A DNA stretch of 64,000 nt, taken from NCBI RefSeq assembly GCF_002213425.1, contig NZ_NJGV01000019.1:62001-126000 (forward strand), read 5' to 3'. Positions 24,670 through 34,210 of the stretch are shown one piece after another. The notes beneath the pieces were generated by a model. That model did not search any database. It was not told the DNA's origin and was given only the letters and a program-made list of their open reading frames with translations. This stretch comes from Herbaspirillum aquaticum. Lineage in GTDB: Bacteria > Pseudomonadota > Gammaproteobacteria > Burkholderiales > Burkholderiaceae_D. Each line of letters begins with the position of its first letter. The stretch's first letter is position 1. The position numbers were made by a program, and so were the translations under genes.

Positions 24670-25683
24670 TCAGACCTTGACGATGTAATCGGAAACCTGC
24701 ACCTTCTGCGGCAGGATCTTGCGCGCGGCCAGCCAGTCCGCTGCACCCTGGAAGGTGGCGATGAACTTGGCGTCGTCAGTACCGTGGAATTCCCAGCGGC
24801 GCGCCAGCTTGATGAGCGAATCGCGCACCGCATCGGAATAGCCGGCATCCTTCTGCACCAGCCCTTCAGCCTCGCGCGGATTCTTGCTGATCCACTCGCC
24901 CTCGGCACGATAGGCGGCGTTGACGGCGCGCACGATGTCGGCGTTTTCTTCGGCAAACTTGCGGTGCGTGACGTAGGAGTTGAAGTCGATCAGGAAATCC
25001 AGGTCGCGTCCCTCAAAGAACACGTCATGCGCCTTGTATTCCACCCGCGCGATGTCCACGCCGGGACTCCACATGGACCATGCATCGACCTTGCCCTGCG
25101 AAAAGGCGGGGCCGGCATCCGGTGGATTGAGGTAGACGAAATTGACCTTGTCGCGCGCGATGCCGTGCTTTTCCAGCGCGGCCACCAGCAGGAATTCCCC
25201 GAGCCCGGAACGATTGACCGCCACCGTCTTGCCCACCAAGTCAGCGACCTTGTTGATGCCCGAGCCATCCTTGGCGATGATGGCCGTGCTGCGCGGTTCG
25301 ACCACGGCGAACTGAGTGAAGACCAGCGGCGAACCGGCGATCATCGCGGCCAGCGCGGGAGTGGTGCTGCCACCGAAACCGAAGTCGGCGCTGCCACCGG
25401 TGACGGCCTGCAAGGAGGGCGCATGGTTGGGGAAAGGACCGATCCACTGTACCTTGATGCCATCGCGGGCCAGCGTCTTCTCGAACTCGCCGCGCGTGCG
25501 GGCGATGCCGGGCAAACCACCCTTGCCCCAGGCCAGGCGCACCGTATCGGTATTGCGCGACTTGCCGGCGGCGCGCGCCAGCAGCGGCAGGCCGCTGGCG
25601 CCGAGGGCCGCGCTACCCAGCGCGGCTTGCAAGAGTTGACGACGATGGAGATTGGCAGGCTTGGAATCGTGGGACATGAGCAT
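24670..25683 (-). CDS. Sulfonate-type ABC transporter substrate-binding protein (SsuA family)
   Basis: 337 aa. The twin-arginine-like export signal HRRQLLQAALGSAALGASG lies at residues about 13-33. The mature part VRLAWGKGGLPGIARTRGEF and the FPNHAPSLQAVTGGSADFGF segment are typical of the SsuA/TauA NMT1-like family. It captures an organosulfur compound in the periplasm for the permease encoded by the same operon. The first ATG (25683) and a second two codons in (25677) are both possible; neither has a good Shine-Dalgarno. It lies 41 bp upstream of the SsuD-like gene, so uptake and desulfonation are probably co-expressed. Confidence 0.87.
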   Translation of the reverse strand: MLMSHDSKPANLHRRQLLQAALGSAALGASGLPLLARAAGKSRNTDTVRLAWGKGGLPGIARTRGEFEKTLARDGIKVQWIGPFPNHAPSLQAVTGGSADFGFGGSTTPALAAMIAGSPLVFTQFAVVEPRSTAIIAKDGSGINKVADLVGKTVAVNRSGLGEFLLVAALEKHGIARDKVNFVYLNPPDAGPAFSQGKVDAWSMWSPGVDIARVEYKAHDVFFEGRDLDFLIDFNSYVTHRKFAEENADIVRAVNAAYRAEGEWISKNPREAEGLVQKDAGYSDAVRDSLIKLARRWEFHGTDDAKFIATFQGAADWLAARKILPQKVQVSDYIVKV

Positions 25684-25737
25684 TAAGCAGGAATTAATGA
25701 GAAGAAAAACAGCATTCAGGAAAACTTAATGCCACCG

Positions 25738-26496
25738 CTACGCCGCCTGGGCAGCCACTACACCCAGCTCGGCCAGCAACTGCGCACGCAGGGCCTGGGC
25801 GGCAGGATGGCTGCGGTCATGGGCCGCTTCGGGGGCGACGCGAACATCGTTGGCAATGGCCCCGTCGCGCATGACCAGGATGCGATCGGCCAGGACGATG
25901 GCTTCATCCACATCGTGCGTCACCAGCAGCACCCCGGGGCGATGCCGCGCCAGCAGTTGGCGCACCAGGACATGCATGCGGATGCGGGTGAGCGCATCGA
26001 GCGCAGCAAAGGGTTCATCCAGCAGCAACAGCCGCGGCTCACGCACCAGGGCGCGTGCCAGCGCCACGCGCTGGGCCTGGCCACCGGAGAGATTGCGCGG
26101 CCAGTCGTCGAGCCGGTCACCCAGGCCCACCTCTTCCAGGGCGGCTTGCGCCAGCGGCTTGCCGTGGCGGTCATCGAGGCCCAGTGAGACATTGCGCCAC
26201 AGCCGATCCCACGGGATCAGGCGCGGTTCCTGGAACACCACGGCGGGCTGCGCCGGTCCGTCGATGCGGCCGCCGTCGATGGGGTCCAGCCCGGCCAGCG
26301 CGCGCAGCAAGGTGGTCTTGCCGCAACCGCTCTCGCCCAGCAGGGCCACGAATTCGCCGCGTGCAATGCGCAGGTTCAGGCCCTGGATCACGGTGCGCGA
26401 TCCGTAACGTCGCTTCAATCCGGCCACGCTCACCGCGAGTTCATCGGCCGTGGCGGGGTGCGCGGTATGGCGGTCGTACAAGCTGTCGCTCATCAT
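25738..26496 (-). CDS. ABC transporter ATP-binding protein, sulfonate type (SsuB-like)
   Basis: 252 aa ATPase with Walker A GESGCGKTTLLRALAGL, Q-loop VVFQEPRLIPWDRLW, signature NLSGGQAQRVALARALV, Walker B RLLLLDEPFAALD and H-loop LLVTHDVDEA. The ATG at 26496 overlaps the permease stop (ATGA), so the two are translationally coupled. It energises the sulfonate-type importer. Family membership is certain; the substrate is inferred from the operon. Confidence 0.9.
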   Translation of the reverse strand: MMSDSLYDRHTAHPATADELAVSVAGLKRRYGSRTVIQGLNLRIARGEFVALLGESGCGKTTLLRALAGLDPIDGGRIDGPAQPAVVFQEPRLIPWDRLWRNVSLGLDDRHGKPLAQAALEEVGLGDRLDDWPRNLSGGQAQRVALARALVREPRLLLLDEPFAALDALTRIRMHVLVRQLLARHRPGVLLVTHDVDEAIVLADRILVMRDGAIANDVRVAPEAAHDRSHPAAQALRAQLLAELGVVAAQAA

Positions 26497-27359
26497 TTCC
26501 CCTTGGCGGCGTAGTTGGGATGCCAGGCCAGCAGGCGGCGCTCCAGCAGGCGTGCGATGCCGTCGGACACCACGCCGATGCCGGCATAGATGACGATGGT
26601 CAGCACGATCACGTCGGTCTGCAGGAATTCGCGCGCATCCATCGCCAGCGAGCCGATGCCGGTATTGGCCGCGATGGTCTCGGCGATCACCAGCGCCAGC
26701 CAGGCGACGGCCAGTGCATAGCGCACCCCGGCCAGGATCGAGGGCAAGGCGCCCGGCAGGACGATGCGGCGGATCAGGGTCCAGTTGGACAAGCCGGTCA
26801 CACGGCCCAGCTCCAGCAGTTTGGGATCGACCTGGCGGATGCCCAGCACGGTGTTGATGTAAATGGGGAACAGCACGCCCAGCGAGACCAGGAACACCTT
26901 GCCGCCCTCGCCCACGCCGAACCACACGATCACCAGTGGCAGCGCCGCCAGGAAAGGCACGGCGCGCACCATCTGCACGCTGCGGTCCACCAGCGCCTCG
27001 GCCAGGCGCGAGAAGCCCACCAGCGTACCGAGCACGAAGCCGATGCTGCCGCCGATGGCAAACCCGGCGGCGGCCCGCAGGAGGCTGGCCCCGAGGTCCG
27101 ACAGCAAGCGGCCTTGGGCAATCAGGTTCAATGCCGTCTGCAGCACCTTGCTGGGCGCGGGCAACACCTGCGGCGAGAGCACGCCGGCACGGGCCAGCGC
27201 TTCCCAGGCCAGCAGCAGCACCAGCGGTGCGGTCCATGAAATGAAGAAGAGACTGCGTGCAGTCAGCACGCGCGGGGGGCGTGGGCCAGTGTGACTCGCA
27301 GCGGAGGCGGGGTCAGCTCCCGCCGCTGGCAAGGGAAAATGATTGACCGCTTCGGGCAT
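26493..27359 (-). CDS. ABC transporter permease, sulfonate/taurine type (SsuC-like)
   Basis: 288 aa from the ATG at 27359, which has AAGGAA 8 nt upstream; the extra 11 codons to 27392 are rejected for lack of such a site. There are about six membrane helices, with the BPD_transp_1 EAA loop visible as ELGRVTGLSNWTLIRRIVLP. It is the first gene of the operon permease-ATPase-binding protein-monooxygenase. The promoter should lie at 27360-27480; no operator was recognised. Confidence 0.9.
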   Translation of the reverse strand: MPEAVNHFPLPAAGADPASAASHTGPRPPRVLTARSLFFISWTAPLVLLLAWEALARAGVLSPQVLPAPSKVLQTALNLIAQGRLLSDLGASLLRAAAGFAIGGSIGFVLGTLVGFSRLAEALVDRSVQMVRAVPFLAALPLVIVWFGVGEGGKVFLVSLGVLFPIYINTVLGIRQVDPKLLELGRVTGLSNWTLIRRIVLPGALPSILAGVRYALAVAWLALVIAETIAANTGIGSLAMDAREFLQTDVIVLTIVIYAGIGVVSDGIARLLERRLLAWHPNYAAKGK

Positions 27360-27495
27360 GGCGTTTCCTTCTCGGTGATGGCGAGGACGCACCCGGCCAA
27401 ACGCCGGGTCGTGCAGAGAAGGAAATCGTAATCAGCTTCGCGGCGAGGGAATACGAATGATTTTGTCTTTGGATATCCGGTAAACGGATTAGGGC

Positions 27496-28536
27496 TCAGC
27501 GCAGCTCGGCAGCGGACACTCCCGGCACACCTTGCCGGATGCGCTTGCTGTAGTCTTGCTGGGGGCCGTCCTGCAAGGCGCGCCCGGTGATACGCCCGGC
27601 CGCGTGCAGCTGGGCAAAGCTGTAGCCCGGCGTCAACACGCCCTGGTCGAAGACGTAGTTGGCGAAGTAGCCGGAGAGCAGCAGCCGATAATCCAGCGGC
27701 AGCGAAGGCGAGAGACGGCGCGCCAGCTCAAAGACGATGGTGGTGCAGTTGCTGGTGAGGGTGTTGTAGAAGCGCGGGCTGTCCCGCAATTGCGCCGCAC
27801 GTTCCAGGTAGCCGAGGAAGACGCGGCGCAACTGATCGGGGCGCAATTGCAGGCGATAGAGATACACATCCTCCCCACGGGCATTGGTGCGGGTACGGAT
27901 GATGTCGGTTTCGTCGGCGGCGACGATGACCGTCTCGAACTGGCGGAAGAAGCCGCCCAGGGCGGAAAAGGCTTCATCGCGCTCGCGCCGGATTTCCAGC
28001 GAGAACACCAGGCGCCGACCATCGGCAAAGCCGAAGGACACCAGCGTATGGGCAATGGCCGGCCCCATCCAGTAGGACAGCACCAGATCCGCCGAGACCA
28101 GCTGCGAGAGATCGTAGCGGCGCGATTCCCAGCGGATGTCGTAGTCGGTTTCGCTGCGCCAGGTGAAGTTGCGCACGTTGTCCAGTTGCACGATGTCGCC
28201 TTGCACCTGCGGCACCAGCAGGCGCGCCACGTCATCAGCCCAGTCGCGCTCGTGGCTGGGGCGGATGCTGCTCCACCACAGCGCCATGGCCATGCCGGCC
28301 AGCACGAAGGCCAGCGGGCCCCAGCGCCAGGAGAGACCCGGCAGGCCTGGCAGGCTCGGCACACCCGCCACCAGCGCCAGCGTTGCGGCCGGCGGCAGGC
28401 TCCACAGCACGATGGCGGCGATGCGCAGCCAGGCCGCCACCGGCAGCTGGAACCACAGCGCAAACCCGCCCCACACCGCCAGGCCCAGCGTCAAGAAACC
28501 CAACACGATCAACAGCGCTACTTGGAGAAAGAACAT
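27496..28536 (-). CDS. DUF4105 (Lnb N-terminal-like) integral membrane protein
   Basis: 346 aa. Three hydrophobic segments occupy about residues 4-30, 35-60 and 70-88; the rest is a soluble, probably periplasmic, domain of the DUF4105/Lnb_N family. Its conserved core is RFYNTLTSNCTTIVFELARR, in which the NC pair suggests a Cys-based active site; related VKORC-type and lacto-N-biosidase accessory proteins carry it. The biological role is unknown. It stands alone between the sulfonate operon and a LysR gene, all leftward, with 45 bp to the LysR stop. Confidence 0.8.
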   Translation of the reverse strand: MFFLQVALLIVLGFLTLGLAVWGGFALWFQLPVAAWLRIAAIVLWSLPPAATLALVAGVPSLPGLPGLSWRWGPLAFVLAGMAMALWWSSIRPSHERDWADDVARLLVPQVQGDIVQLDNVRNFTWRSETDYDIRWESRRYDLSQLVSADLVLSYWMGPAIAHTLVSFGFADGRRLVFSLEIRRERDEAFSALGGFFRQFETVIVAADETDIIRTRTNARGEDVYLYRLQLRPDQLRRVFLGYLERAAQLRDSPRFYNTLTSNCTTIVFELARRLSPSLPLDYRLLLSGYFANYVFDQGVLTPGYSFAQLHAAGRITGRALQDGPQQDYSKRIRQGVPGVSAAELR

Positions 28537-28581
28537 CGGTACATTTTCTGGTCGGATGAAGGGGAAAGCGAAGCGGCCGGC

Positions 28582-29484
28582 TCAGGCCATTGTAGCGGCG
28601 TGGACCTGCACCGGCTTGCTGGCACGCAATGCGGCGATCATGTTGCGCACCGCCGGCGCCCGTTCAAAGCGGCGATAGACGGCAGCTACTTCGGAGACGA
28701 TGGGGGCGCCGGCCAGCGTGCGGTAGCTGACATTGGGCAAATTCACCACCGAGGCCAGCACGCCCGGCACCACGGCCACGCCCGCACCCACGGCCACTTC
28801 GGCCAGCACTGCCAGCAGGCCGCCGGGCCGGCTCACGCTGCGCGGGACCAGGCCGCCGCGCCTCCACACCTCGCGGCTGCCCAGTTCCTGCTCGGGCAGG
28901 ATGAAGGCGTCACCGGCCAGGGCGCGCGAGCGGATCGCGCCTCCACCGGCAGCCAGCGGATGATCCGAGGGCAGCGCCAGGCAAAAGCGATCGCGCAGCA
29001 GCACGTGTGACTGCAGCGTCTGCCCCAGCGGCACCGGCAGGCGCACGAAGGCAATATCGAGCTTGCCCTCCTCCAGGGCGGCACCCATCTGCAGCATCGG
29101 CCACTCGCACGCATGCACCAGCACCTGCGGCCAGCGCTGGCGAAAGGCACTGAGCTGCTGCTGCAGGATGCCGCCGAAGACGGCCGAGCCGACATAGCCC
29201 ACTTCCACCCGCCCCAGTTCGCCGCGTCCTGCGCGGCGGCCGGCATCGATGGCCTGGTCGAAGCGGGCCAGTGCGGCACGCGCCTGGATCACGAAATCCT
29301 GCCCCGCCGAGGTCAGCGCCACCGAGCGCTTGCTGCGCACGAACAGCTGGCACTGCAGTTGCCGTTCCAGTTGCTGGATCTGTACGCTCAGCGTGGGCGG
29401 CGCAATGCCCAGCAACTCGGCGGCACGGGCGAAATGCAGTTCGTCGGCCACGGTGAGGAAGTATCGCAGGTGTCGCAGATCCAT
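28582..29484 (-). CDS. LysR-family transcriptional regulator divergent from an MFS efflux gene
   Basis: 300 aa. The HTH lies at about residues 1-60 (MDLRHLRYFLTVADELHFAR, then AAELLGIAPPTLSVQIQQLE), with the effector domain at about 90-295 (GYVGSAVFGGILQQQL, EGKLDIAFVR). It is transcribed away from the efflux transporter gene at 29621, and two dyads lie between them. Local regulation of that transporter, plus autoregulation, is the usual arrangement. The inducer is unknown. Confidence 0.87.
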   Translation of the reverse strand: MDLRHLRYFLTVADELHFARAAELLGIAPPTLSVQIQQLERQLQCQLFVRSKRSVALTSAGQDFVIQARAALARFDQAIDAGRRAGRGELGRVEVGYVGSAVFGGILQQQLSAFRQRWPQVLVHACEWPMLQMGAALEEGKLDIAFVRLPVPLGQTLQSHVLLRDRFCLALPSDHPLAAGGGAIRSRALAGDAFILPEQELGSREVWRRGGLVPRSVSRPGGLLAVLAEVAVGAGVAVVPGVLASVVNLPNVSYRTLAGAPIVSEVAAVYRRFERAPAVRNMIAALRASKPVQVHAATMA

Positions 29485-29523
29485 CGTAACGGGCTCCTGG
29501 GCGCTGGTGGAATCGGTTGAAGA

Positions 29524-29544
29524 TAATTAGCTTATACCTAATTA
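29524..29544. promoter_or_regulatory. LysR-type operator dyad between regulator and MFS genes
   Basis: TAATTAG-N7-CTAATTA is a perfect dyad containing the T-N11-A pattern of LysR boxes, 40 bp upstream of the LysR start and 77 bp upstream of the MFS start. A second dyad, ATTGAAGC-N14-GCTTCAAT, follows at 29562-29591. Confidence 0.65.
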
Positions 29545-29620
29545 AAAGCTGGAAATCCATGATTGAAGCGAATCATCGATCTTGCTTCAATAGGGGTCCG
29601 ATTTCCCTTGCCTGCCCACC

Positions 29621-31153
29621 ATGTCCCTGCGCCTGTCCTCTCCCGCCGGCCGCATCCTGCTGACCGGATCCTTCGGCTGTGCCATGACGGTGCTCGATAC
29701 CAACGTGGTGGGCATCATCCTGCCCACGGTGGCGCGCGAGCTTGGCGCCACCTTCAGCCAGATCGAATGGGTGGTCAGCAGCTACGTGCTCTGCTTTGCC
29801 GCCCTGCTGCTGCCGGCGGGCGCCATCGCCGACCGCTACGGCCGCAAGCGCGTGCTGCTGGTGGGCATCGCCCTGTTCGCGCTGACCTCGCTGGCCTGCG
29901 CCCTGGCACCCACGGCGCCAGCCCTGTATGCGGCGCGTGCCTTGCAGGGCGTGGGCGCCGCCTTCCTGCTGGCACCGGCACTGGCGGTGATCGGCCACGC
30001 CTTCCATGACGAAAGCCAGCGCGAACGCGCCTGGGCCCTGTGGGGCGGCATCATGGGACTGACCATGGTGCTGGCCCCGCTCATCGGCGGCGCAGTCAAC
30101 ACCCTGCTGGGCTGGCGCTGGGCGTTTGCGGTGAACCTGCCGGCCTGCCTGCTGCTGGCTGCAGCGGTCTGGCGCCATGTTCCGGAGTCGCGCAATCCGC
30201 TGCCACGACCGCTGGACCCCTTGGGCATCCTCAGTTCCTCCAGCGCGGTCTTCCTGTTGACCTGGACCCTGATCACCGGGCCGGAACACGGGTGGACCAG
30301 CGTTGCTTGCGTCACCCGCGCTGTGGGTGGCGCTCTTTTATTCACGCTCTTCATCGCCTGGGAGCGCCGCTGCGCCCATCCGATGCTGGAGCTCTCCCTG
30401 TTTCGTCATACCGGCTTCGTCGCGGCCGTCGCCGCCATGTTCGCCTATGCGGCCTCGGCCCAGGTGATGGCGTCGCTGCTGCCGCTGTTCCTGCAGAATG
30501 CGCGCGGCCTGGGCGCGGGCCAGGCGGGCCTGGCGATGCTGCCGTTTGCGCTGGCCATGCTGCTGCTGCCGCAGGTCGGACGGGTCCTGGGACGCTGGCT
30601 GTCTTCGCCACAGATGCTGGCACTGGGGCTGGGCGTGACCGCCCTGGGCAACCTCTTGATGATGCTGGCGGCACACGCCGAGGCGCACGGCTGGACCGTG
30701 CTCGGCATGGCTGTGCTGGGCAGCGGCGGCGGGCTGCTCAACGGACAGACGCAGAAGGCCATCATGGGCAATGTGCCGCGCGAGCGTGCCGGCATGGCCT
30801 CGGGCATCAGCACGACGGCTCGCTTCACGGGCGTGCTGGCTGGTTTCGCGGGGCTGGGCGCGGTGCTGGCAGAGACCGCACGCCATGCCATGACGGCAGC
30901 ACTGGCCACCCTCGATACCAGTGCTGCGGCACCGGCCTTCATCGACCGCGTGCTGGCAGGCGACCTGGCTCAGGCTGCGGCCCTGCTGCCGCAGCATGGA
31001 CCGCAGGCCATGCTGCTGGCGCGGCAGGCCTATGCCCAGGGCTTTGCGCATGCCTTCGCAGTGGCGGCCCTGCTGGCGGCGGCCACCACGCTGCTGGTGC
31101 TGTGGTCGATGCGGCGCGTGGCGAGCCGGCAGGCTGTGGCCCGGAACGCATAA
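29621..31153 (+). CDS. MFS drug-resistance transporter, DHA2 (14-helix, EmrB/QacA-like) family
   Basis: 510 aa with about 14 hydrophobic segments. Motifs are GCAMTVLDTNVVGIILPTVA in helix 1 (the DHA2 signature LD-x-T-IVN-like), the MFS motif A ADRYGRKRVLLVG after helix 2 and the motif C-like GGIMGLTMVLAPLIGGAVNT. It is a proton-driven exporter of toxic compounds in the inner membrane; substrates cannot be deduced. It has no EmrA-type partner here. Its probable regulator is the divergent LysR gene. Confidence 0.88.
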   Translation: MSLRLSSPAGRILLTGSFGCAMTVLDTNVVGIILPTVARELGATFSQIEWVVSSYVLCFAALLLPAGAIADRYGRKRVLLVGIALFALTSLACALAPTAPALYAARALQGVGAAFLLAPALAVIGHAFHDESQRERAWALWGGIMGLTMVLAPLIGGAVNTLLGWRWAFAVNLPACLLLAAAVWRHVPESRNPLPRPLDPLGILSSSSAVFLLTWTLITGPEHGWTSVACVTRAVGGALLFTLFIAWERRCAHPMLELSLFRHTGFVAAVAAMFAYAASAQVMASLLPLFLQNARGLGAGQAGLAMLPFALAMLLLPQVGRVLGRWLSSPQMLALGLGVTALGNLLMMLAAHAEAHGWTVLGMAVLGSGGGLLNGQTQKAIMGNVPRERAGMASGISTTARFTGVLAGFAGLGAVLAETARHAMTAALATLDTSAAAPAFIDRVLAGDLAQAAALLPQHGPQAMLLARQAYAQGFAHAFAVAALLAAATTLLVLWSMRRVASRQAVARNA

Positions 31154-31255
31154 GTTCATGCGAAAGCATTCGTGGCCGCCGGGGCGCCCAGGTTCCACAA
31201 TCGGAGACCCGGCAGGGCCCGACAGTTGCTAGCCGAGGCAAGCGCAGAACTTGGC

Positions 31256-32155
31256 TCAGTGCCCGTCTGCCCCCAGCAGCGCCGCCAGGCGCGGCAACAC
31301 CGCTTCGGCATCCTCGCGCAGCTTGAAGGCCAGCAAGTCATCGGCGCGGGTCACGCCGCGATTGATCGCCACCACCGGCTTGCCGGCTGCGGCCACCGTG
31401 CGCGGGAAGCGAAAGCCCGACAACACCATCAGCGAAGAGCCGATCACCAGCATGGCATCACAGGCCCGGGCCGCCGCTTCAGCCTGGGCCGTGCGCGCAG
31501 GCGGCACGCCGTCGCCGAAGAACACCACATCCGGTTGCAGCATGCCGCCACAGGCCACACAGGCCGGCACGTGAAATGCGGCATCGGCTTCCGGCTCCAG
31601 GCGGGCATCGCCATCGGGCAAGGCCTCGGCCTGCAGGTGGACGAAGGAGGGATTGCAGCGCGCCAGCTCCTGCTGGATCTGCGCGCGCGGGTAGACGGTA
31701 TCGCAAGCCAGGCAGCGCACCGCATGGATGCTGCCATGCAGTTCGATCACGTTGCGGCTGCCCGCCTGCTGGTGCAGGCCATCGACATTCTGGGTCAGGA
31801 TGCCGCCCAGGTGGCCGGCCTGCTGCAGTTGCGCCAGCGCGCGGTGCGCCGCATTGGGTACGGCCTGCGCCAGGCGTGGCCAGCCCAGCATGCTGCGCGC
31901 CCAATAGCGTTTGCGCGCCGCTTCGGACTGGCGGAACTCGCTGCCCTGGATCGGCAGGCGGCCACGCCGCACGCCGCTGTCGTCGCGGTAATCGGGAATG
32001 CCGGAAGCGGTACTGATGCCGGCCCCGGTCAGGACCAGCACCTGGCGGCGCGACTGGAGCAACTGCGCCAGCGCGGCCAGCAGGCCGGTCTCGGCCGCTT
32101 CTTCTGCAGGGGCAAGGGGGGCGGCATCCGCAGCAGCGGACAGGCTCTGGCTCAT
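31256..32155 (-). CDS. Sir2-family NAD-dependent protein deacylase
   Basis: 299 aa sirtuin. Conserved motifs are LTGAGISTASGIPDYRD (NAD binding), TQNVDGLHQQAG, catalytic His in VIELHGSI, two CxxC zinc pairs (CLACD and CVACGG), LQPDVVFFGDGVP and a VIGSSLMV segment. The zinc-ligand spacing and PDYRD variant suit the SIRT4-like class II bacterial sirtuins rather than the CobB type. It removes acyl groups from lysines using NAD in the cytoplasm. It is a stand-alone gene convergent with the MFS gene. Confidence 0.9.
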   Translation of the reverse strand: MSQSLSAAADAAPLAPAEEAAETGLLAALAQLLQSRRQVLVLTGAGISTASGIPDYRDDSGVRRGRLPIQGSEFRQSEAARKRYWARSMLGWPRLAQAVPNAAHRALAQLQQAGHLGGILTQNVDGLHQQAGSRNVIELHGSIHAVRCLACDTVYPRAQIQQELARCNPSFVHLQAEALPDGDARLEPEADAAFHVPACVACGGMLQPDVVFFGDGVPPARTAQAEAAARACDAMLVIGSSLMVLSGFRFPRTVAAAGKPVVAINRGVTRADDLLAFKLREDAEAVLPRLAALLGADGH

Positions 32156-32220
32156 GGACGAACTCGCTGGAGAATCACGACAGCCGCCAGCCTACGCGAA
32201 ATCGCACGCGCCTGCAGCGC

Positions 32221-33933
32221 TCAGGCGCGGCGCTGGACCTCGTGGGGCGGCACGGCCTGGTCCAGCTCGCCCAGGCGGCTCAACAGCGCCGGATAGCCGA
32301 ACAGGTAGCCTTGGCCCTCCTGGCAGCCTTCTTCTTCAAGGATGGCACGCTGGGCTTCGGTCTCCACGCCCTCGGCCAGCACCGCCACGTTCAGGCTGTG
32401 GCCCAGCGCCAGGATGGCGCGCACGAAGGCCTTGGCCTGCTGGCTGGTTTCCAGTTCATTGATGAAGCTGCGGTCCAGCTTGATCTTGTCGAAGGGAAAG
32501 CTGCGCAAGGTTTCCAGCGAGGAATAGCCACTGCCGAAATCATCCATGGCAATGGTCACGCCCATGGCCTTGAGTTGCTGCAGCAAGTGCAGCGCCCGGT
32601 CGCGGTCGGCAATGAGGGCGGTCTCGGTCACTTCCAGTTCCAGCCGGTGCGCAGGCAAGCCGGTGGCGGCCAGCACGGCGCGCACCTTTTCCACCAGGCC
32701 GGCGTTGGACAATTGCAAGGCCGACAGATTGACGGCAATGCGCGGCTGCAGGTTCCACAGCACGGCTTCGCGGCAGGCGTGCTCCAGCACCCAGTCGCCG
32801 ATGGCGCTGATGGCACCGCATTCTTCGGCCACCGGGATGAAGGTTGCCGGCGGGATCAGGCCTTGGGTCGGATGCTGCCAGCGCAGCAGCACTTCGTAGC
32901 CGGTGATCTCGTCGCTGCTGACGGCCCGCTGGATCTGGAAGTTGAGGAAGAACTGCCCCTGCTCCAGCGCCACCCACAGGTCGCGCGCCATGGCCCGGCG
33001 CGCGCGCGAGGCCTCGTCCATGTTGGCTTCGTAGTAGCAGATCTTCTCGTCCAGGCTCTTCTTGGCGCGATACATGGCGAGGTCGGCATTGTTGAGCAGC
33101 TGCGCGCGGTCGATGGCGTCGCCCGGAAACAGGGCCACGCCGAGACTGGCACCGGGCACGATGTCGGTCTGCGCCAGACGCAGCATGCCAGTCAGCGCGC
33201 GTTGCAGGCGGGTGATGAAGTCACTCAACTGGCGCTGGTGGCGGATCAGCTTGAAGGCCACGAATTCATCGCCGCCGAAGCGCGCCACCATTTCGTTCTC
33301 GCCGACACTGGCCTTGAGGCGGCGGCCCAGTTCGGACAGCAGCTGGTCGCCGACCCCGTGGCCGAAGGCATCGTTGACTTCCTTGAACCCGTCGAGGTCG
33401 ATGCTGACCACGGCCACCTGCTGCTGGCCCGGATGCAGGGCGGACATGACCTCATCGAGCCGCTCCAGGAAATGGACGCGGTTGGGCAGGCCGGTCATGG
33501 CATCGTGGCGCGCCATGAAGAGGATCTTCTCGCTGGTTTCCAGCTGTTCGGTACGGTCGCGGGTGATCTTGGCGAAGCCCAGCAGGCGGCCATCTTCGCG
33601 ATAGATGGGATCGATCACCACGTGGGCCCAGAAGCGCGAACCATCCTTGCGTACGCGCCAGCCCTCGTCCTCGAACTTGCCCTCGCGCAGGGCGATGGCC
33701 AGGTTGGTCTCGGGCAGGCCGGCCAGGCGATCGGCGACCTCATAGAAGAGCGAGTAATGCTGGCCGATGATTTCCTCGTCGGCATAACCCTTGAAGCGCC
33801 GGGCACCGGCGTTCCAGCTGGCCACCACGCCATCCGGACGCAGCAGGTAGATGGCGTAATCCTTGATGCGCTGTACCAGCAGGCGGTAAGCGTTCGCGGA
33901 ACTGTATTCGGTCAGGTCATCTTGCTGGATCAT
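32221..33933 (-). CDS. PAS-GGDEF-EAL protein, bifunctional c-di-GMP enzyme
   Basis: 570 aa from the ATG at 33933 with GAGAGG upstream; a 65-codon extension was rejected. A PAS domain at about 15-130 (GVVASWNAGARRFKGYADEE) precedes GGDEF at about 140-300 with intact RFGGDEFVAF. EAL follows at about 310-565 with EVLLRW, AVNLSALQL, LEVTETAL, AMDDFGSGYS, KLDRSFI, AEGVETE and QGYLFGYP. All catalytic residues for both activities appear present. There is no membrane segment, so it is cytoplasmic. It may oppose or support the pilus-linked EAL protein, but no physical link exists. Confidence 0.9.
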   Translation of the reverse strand: MIQQDDLTEYSSANAYRLLVQRIKDYAIYLLRPDGVVASWNAGARRFKGYADEEIIGQHYSLFYEVADRLAGLPETNLAIALREGKFEDEGWRVRKDGSRFWAHVVIDPIYREDGRLLGFAKITRDRTEQLETSEKILFMARHDAMTGLPNRVHFLERLDEVMSALHPGQQQVAVVSIDLDGFKEVNDAFGHGVGDQLLSELGRRLKASVGENEMVARFGGDEFVAFKLIRHQRQLSDFITRLQRALTGMLRLAQTDIVPGASLGVALFPGDAIDRAQLLNNADLAMYRAKKSLDEKICYYEANMDEASRARRAMARDLWVALEQGQFFLNFQIQRAVSSDEITGYEVLLRWQHPTQGLIPPATFIPVAEECGAISAIGDWVLEHACREAVLWNLQPRIAVNLSALQLSNAGLVEKVRAVLAATGLPAHRLELEVTETALIADRDRALHLLQQLKAMGVTIAMDDFGSGYSSLETLRSFPFDKIKLDRSFINELETSQQAKAFVRAILALGHSLNVAVLAEGVETEAQRAILEEEGCQEGQGYLFGYPALLSRLGELDQAVPPHEVQRRA

Positions 33934-34210
33934 GTCGGCCTCTCCCAAGGGCGCTTGCCGGACTTGCGGTGCTGGGGCCACCGCAAGCAGTGTTCCGTCC
34001 AGTGGACCCGGCCATGCTGTTGAAGCTGCCATTGTACGCCGGGCGGATCGGGCCATCTTTCGGGATTTGCCTGAGCGGCGGGCAGCGCCGAACGCGGTTG
34101 GCCGATTCTCCCTATAATTCGCCTGCAACTTTCACGGCGCCCTCGGCCCGCAAGGCTGAGCCAGCGTCGATATAAAAATTCTTCCGCCAAAAGTTCGAGG
34201 AGCATCAATC

